Shown here: positions 12,130 to 14,146 of the stretch, piece after piece | Position numbering within the stretch: position 1 is the stretch's first letter | Layout: the number at the start of each line of letters is the position of its first letter | Origin: an uncultured Collinsella sp. | Lineage (GTDB): Bacteria > Actinomycetota > Coriobacteriia > Coriobacteriales > Coriobacteriaceae | Assembly: GCA_900545905.1 (NCBI GenBank) | Contig: URBA01000013.1 | Coordinates: forward strand, 1 to 14,146 | Direction: 5' to 3' | DNA: 14,146 nucleotides | The notes under the pieces: model-generated | The model's input: only the letters and a program-made list of their open reading frames with translations | Told to the model about the DNA's origin: nothing | The model's database searches: none | Program-made: the position numbers and the translations under genes

Positions 12130-12717
12130 ATGAGCGATTATGCAGACCAAACGGTTGCCGTGCTGGCGGTCCAAGGCGCTTTTGCCGAGCACGAGGCAAG
12201 ACTATTCGAGCTTGGCGCACACTGTATTGAGCTGAGGCAGGCGGCTGATTTGAAGCAGGACTTTGACCGTCTGGTACTTCCCGGCGGCGAGTCTACCGTT
12301 CAAGGGAAGCTGCTTGATGAGTTGGGCATGCTCGAGGAGCTTCGTGCCCGTATCGCTGAAGGTATGCCCGTCCTGGGCACCTGCGCCGGCCTGATTCTAC
12401 TGGCTCACGACCTTGCCGCCCATGACGATAAGGGCACGCCGCGTCTGGAAACCATGGATGTACTTGTCGAGCGCAATGCCTACGGCAGGCAGCTCGGCAG
12501 CTTTCGAACCAAGGGGCAAATAGCCGGCATCGACGGTGAAGTGCCGCTGACGTTTATCCGCGCGCCCCGCATCGTCGAGGTCCACGGCGACGCCAAGGCC
12601 TTAGCGAAAGTCGACGGTCGTATTGTCGCCGCCCGTCAGGGCAACCAGCTCGGCGTAACCTTCCACCCCGAGCTCGACGACGATACCCGCCTCCACGAAC
12701 TGTTCCTACAAATGTAG
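12130..12717 (+). CDS. pdxT: PLP synthase glutaminase subunit PdxT
   Basis: PdxT hydrolyses glutamine and channels ammonia to PdxS in a 12+12 complex. The 195-aa protein is a class I glutamine amidotransferase with the PdxT landmarks: VLAVQGAFAEH at 11-21, LPGGEST at 50-56, nucleophile Cys85 in GTCAGLILLA, and the His179/Glu181 dyad in FHPEL. RNAYGRQLGSF and FIRAPRI are family-specific. GAAAGGA lies seven bases before the ATG. It is co-transcribed with pdxS and followed by a long palindrome that probably ends the transcript. Confidence 0.97.
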   Translation: MSDYADQTVAVLAVQGAFAEHEARLFELGAHCIELRQAADLKQDFDRLVLPGGESTVQGKLLDELGMLEELRARIAEGMPVLGTCAGLILLAHDLAAHDDKGTPRLETMDVLVERNAYGRQLGSFRTKGQIAGIDGEVPLTFIRAPRIVEVHGDAKALAKVDGRIVAARQGNQLGVTFHPELDDDTRLHELFLQM

Positions 12718-12741
12718 GCATCGAAATCAACAAACGAAACG

Positions 12742-12803
12742 AGAGTGGATGATCTCCCACTTTGAGCTTGAATGCAGGCTCAAACCGGGAGATCATCCAC
12801 TCT
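12742..12803. repeat. Long perfect palindrome after pdxT, probable terminator or REP-like unit
   Basis: AGAGTGGATGATCTCCC (12742-12758) is matched exactly by its reverse complement at 12787-12803, a 17-bp stem, and inside it TTTGAGC (12761-12767) pairs with GCTCAAA (12778-12784). It is followed by TTGTTCT, not a pure T-run. Position 24 bases past pdxT fits a terminator, but the length and perfection are more like a repeated extragenic palindrome. An IS110 element begins shortly downstream. Confidence 0.75.
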
Positions 12804-12849
12804 TGTTCTATGTAGTCGTTTAAGAACGTCCCCAATGACTACAAGGAGT

Positions 12850-12994
12850 GTCCCAAGCTGCCGGCAGAGACGATATGAGCAGGACATAAAAACATTGAGA
12901 GCCCCTGCTGCATGAAAGACCGCGGATTAGGCCGACAATGGTGAGTGTCTAATTCAGCCGCGGCGGCCACGCCGCATTCATGGAAGGGGCTCCC
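12850..12994 (+). ncRNA. Candidate IS110 bridge RNA region
   Basis: In IS110-group elements the long left non-coding end encodes a bridge RNA whose loops pair with target and donor DNA. Here consecutive hairpins fill the region: CTGCCGGCAG (12858-12867); AGCAGG (12878-12883) with CCTGCT (12904-12909); CCGCGGATTAG (12920-12930) pairing with CTAAT (12949-12953) and CCGCGG (12958-12963) with a 4-base internal bulge; and CGGCG/CGCCG just before the gene. The size and position fit, but ends and guide loops were not determined. Confidence 0.45.
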
Positions 12995-14107
12995 ATGCTC
13001 GATACTACCACCTTCGTCGGCCTCGACGTCCACGCCCGCTCGATAAAGGCAGTCTCCCTCGACGTCATGACCGGGGAGGTGCGCTGCGCGACCTTCGGCT
13101 ACGACGCCGGGGCAGTCGCGGAGTGGGTGCGGTCCGTGGACCCAAAGGCCAAGTGCGTGTACGAATCCGGGGTCACGGGGTTCGACCTGCAGAAGAGGCT
13201 CTCCGGCCTCGGGGTCGACTGCGTGGTCGGCGCCGTCTCGAAGATGATCAAGCCCAGCGCGGACAGGCGCAGGAAGAACGACCGCAACGACGCCGAGTTC
13301 CTCGCCCGCATGCTGTCGGTCGGCAACGTCGTCGAGGTGTGGGTCCCCGACGACGAGTGCGAGGCCGCCCGCGACCTGACCAGGGCGCTCGAGGACGCGA
13401 GGGACGACCTCTCGCGCGCGAAGCAGCGGCTCTCCAAGTTCCTGCTCAGACACGGGCTCGCCTTCGACGAGAGGACGCCCACCGGCCGCAGGAAGGGCAA
13501 CTGGACCCGGGCGCACTGGTCCTGGATCGAGTCGATTAGGTTCGCGGAGGGGGCCGACAACGACGTGCTCGCCTACTACGTCGACGCGGTCAGGCGGGCG
13601 GCGGAGGAGAAGGCGAGGCTCGAGGGGCTCGTCGAGGCCGAGGCCCGCAAGCCCAGGTGGAGGAGGAGGGTCGACTCCCTGCGCTGCCTCAAGGGCGTCG
13701 ACACCGCGACGGCCGCCGACCTCGTGTTCGAGGCCGGCGAGTTCTCGAGGTTCAGGAACGCCCGGTCGTTCGCCGCATGGGTCGGCCTGACGCCCTCCGA
13801 GCACTCCAGCGGGGAGAGCGACCGCAGGGGCGCGATCACCAAGGCGGGCAACAAACACCTGAGGAAGGCGCTGGTCGAGGCCGCGTGGCACTACCTGACG
13901 TGCTCGGGGCGGCCGAAGGACCTCGCCAAGGGCCAGGCCCCAGACCGGGTCGCCCGCAGGCATGCCGCCAAGGGCGTGCGGAGGCTGGTCGAGAGGCGGG
14001 AGGCGCTGCTCGCGCGCGGGGTCCACAACAACAAGGCGAACGTGGCCACGGCGCGCGAGCTCGCCTGCTGGGTGTGGGCGGTCGGCCTCATGGCCGAGGA
14101 GGCGTAG
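12995..14107 (+). CDS. IS110-family transposase (DEDD recombinase)
   Basis: The 370-aa recombinase has the RuvC-like N-terminal domain with the acidic tetrad D11 (FVGLDVHARS), E57 (VYESGVTGFDLQ), D96 and D99 (KNDRNDAEFLARM). A coiled, charged middle region (about 120-220) follows, then the Transposase_20 domain (about 225-312) with LKGVDTATAADLV and the serine-bearing PSEHSSGESDRRGAITKAGN, where S271 or S272 is the likely nucleophile. It appears intact. The ATG at 12995 follows AAGGGG by seven bases; the ATG at 12980 has no such site. Arg is often encoded by AGG and GC is very high, unlike pdxST next door. An antisense reading frame over the same DNA is a composition artefact. Confidence 0.93.
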   Translation: MLDTTTFVGLDVHARSIKAVSLDVMTGEVRCATFGYDAGAVAEWVRSVDPKAKCVYESGVTGFDLQKRLSGLGVDCVVGAVSKMIKPSADRRRKNDRNDAEFLARMLSVGNVVEVWVPDDECEAARDLTRALEDARDDLSRAKQRLSKFLLRHGLAFDERTPTGRRKGNWTRAHWSWIESIRFAEGADNDVLAYYVDAVRRAAEEKARLEGLVEAEARKPRWRRRVDSLRCLKGVDTATAADLVFEAGEFSRFRNARSFAAWVGLTPSEHSSGESDRRGAITKAGNKHLRKALVEAAWHYLTCSGRPKDLAKGQAPDRVARRHAAKGVRRLVERREALLARGVHNNKANVATARELACWVWAVGLMAEEA

Positions 14108-14121
14108 GGGGCCGGTCCCCC
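14107..14121 (+). terminator. GC hairpin after the transposase
   Basis: GGGGG and CCCCC pair around a five-base CCGGT loop immediately at the transposase stop. No T-run follows, so it may be an element-end structure or a weak terminator. Confidence 0.35.
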
Positions 14122-14146
14122 GCACATAAGCCGATCACCCCGGAAG

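Larger units (their letters stand above)
12811..14146 (+). mobile_element. IS110-family insertion sequence (boundaries not resolved; right end may lie beyond the window)
   Basis: A DEDD/Transposase_20 recombinase gene follows a structured non-coding stretch of roughly 150-190 bases. IS110 elements usually lack ordinary terminal inverted repeats, so the left edge, somewhere between 12804 and about 12860, cannot be fixed from one copy. The short 3' non-coding end holds a GGGGG/CCCCC hairpin at 14107-14121. The GC-rich, AGG-rich coding style differs from the host genes, supporting horizontal arrival. Confidence 0.7.

Noticed and set aside
12839..14125. 428-codon open frame on the minus strand opposite the transposase
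   Set aside because: It is Pro/Arg/Gly-rich low-complexity translation of a very GC-rich gene, without motifs or ribosome site; the plus-strand frame has all IS110 catalytic residues.

Overview
The window looks like chromosome of a host-associated Coriobacteriia (Actinomycetota), most likely Collinsella or a close relative. This is inferred from moderately high GC, strong Shine-Dalgarno sites, and the mix of PTS sugar uptake with BglG/LicT antitermination, an anaerobe's reverse rubrerythrin, an Fe-alcohol dehydrogenase/aldehyde dehydrogenase pair and PdxST. No rRNA, tRNA or CRISPR was seen.

Layout. (1) 1-2910, minus strand: a sugar operon read licT-type antiterminator -> leader with RNA antiterminator (RAT) and overlapping terminator -> PTS EIIBC -> start of a ChbG/YdjC-type carbohydrate deacetylase cut by the window edge. 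(2) 2984-4120, minus strand: three genes, HIRAN-domain protein -> 59-aa charged protein -> metallophosphoesterase, ending at a hairpin terminator. (3) 4121-4545: a mostly gene-free stretch holding a 27-codon single-helix peptide that resembles holin-like type I toxins, and the hairpin that ends the next operon. (4) 4546-7155, minus strand: Fe-dependent alcohol dehydrogenase and class-3 aldehyde dehydrogenase, nine bases apart, behind a clean 16-bp palindromic operator candidate. (5) 7412-7972, plus strand: reverse rubrerythrin with a hairpin leader and a strong terminator. (6) 8104-9645: an AbiEi-like protein with a PD-(D/E)xK/DUF559-like C-terminal region, placed between two 119-bp direct repeats. 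(7) 9634-12717: pdxR (MocR-type regulator) divergent from pdxS-pdxT, the PLP synthase operon. (8) 12742-14146: a long palindrome after pdxT, then an IS110-family element whose structured 5' non-coding region fits a bridge RNA.

The most unusual structure is the repeat pair at 8104-8226 and 9525-9645. Both copies have a 119-bp core with no indels (about 81% identical by my hand alignment), each with terminal inverted repeats. Each sits exactly at the 3' end of a minus-strand gene, so that the repeat terminus supplies the last codons and the stop: both genes end Leu-Ser-Glu-stop. The gene-plus-repeat unit between pdxR and the rubrerythrin terminator therefore looks like a cassette that could be gained or lost without damaging pdxR. 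The mismatch in the inverted repeat becomes a G.U pair only in RNA copied in the gene direction, which favours a role in the transcript.

Limits: homology calls rest on motif recognition without any search. Promoters and operators are judged by eye. Species, repeat copy number and IS boundaries cannot be settled from this window alone.
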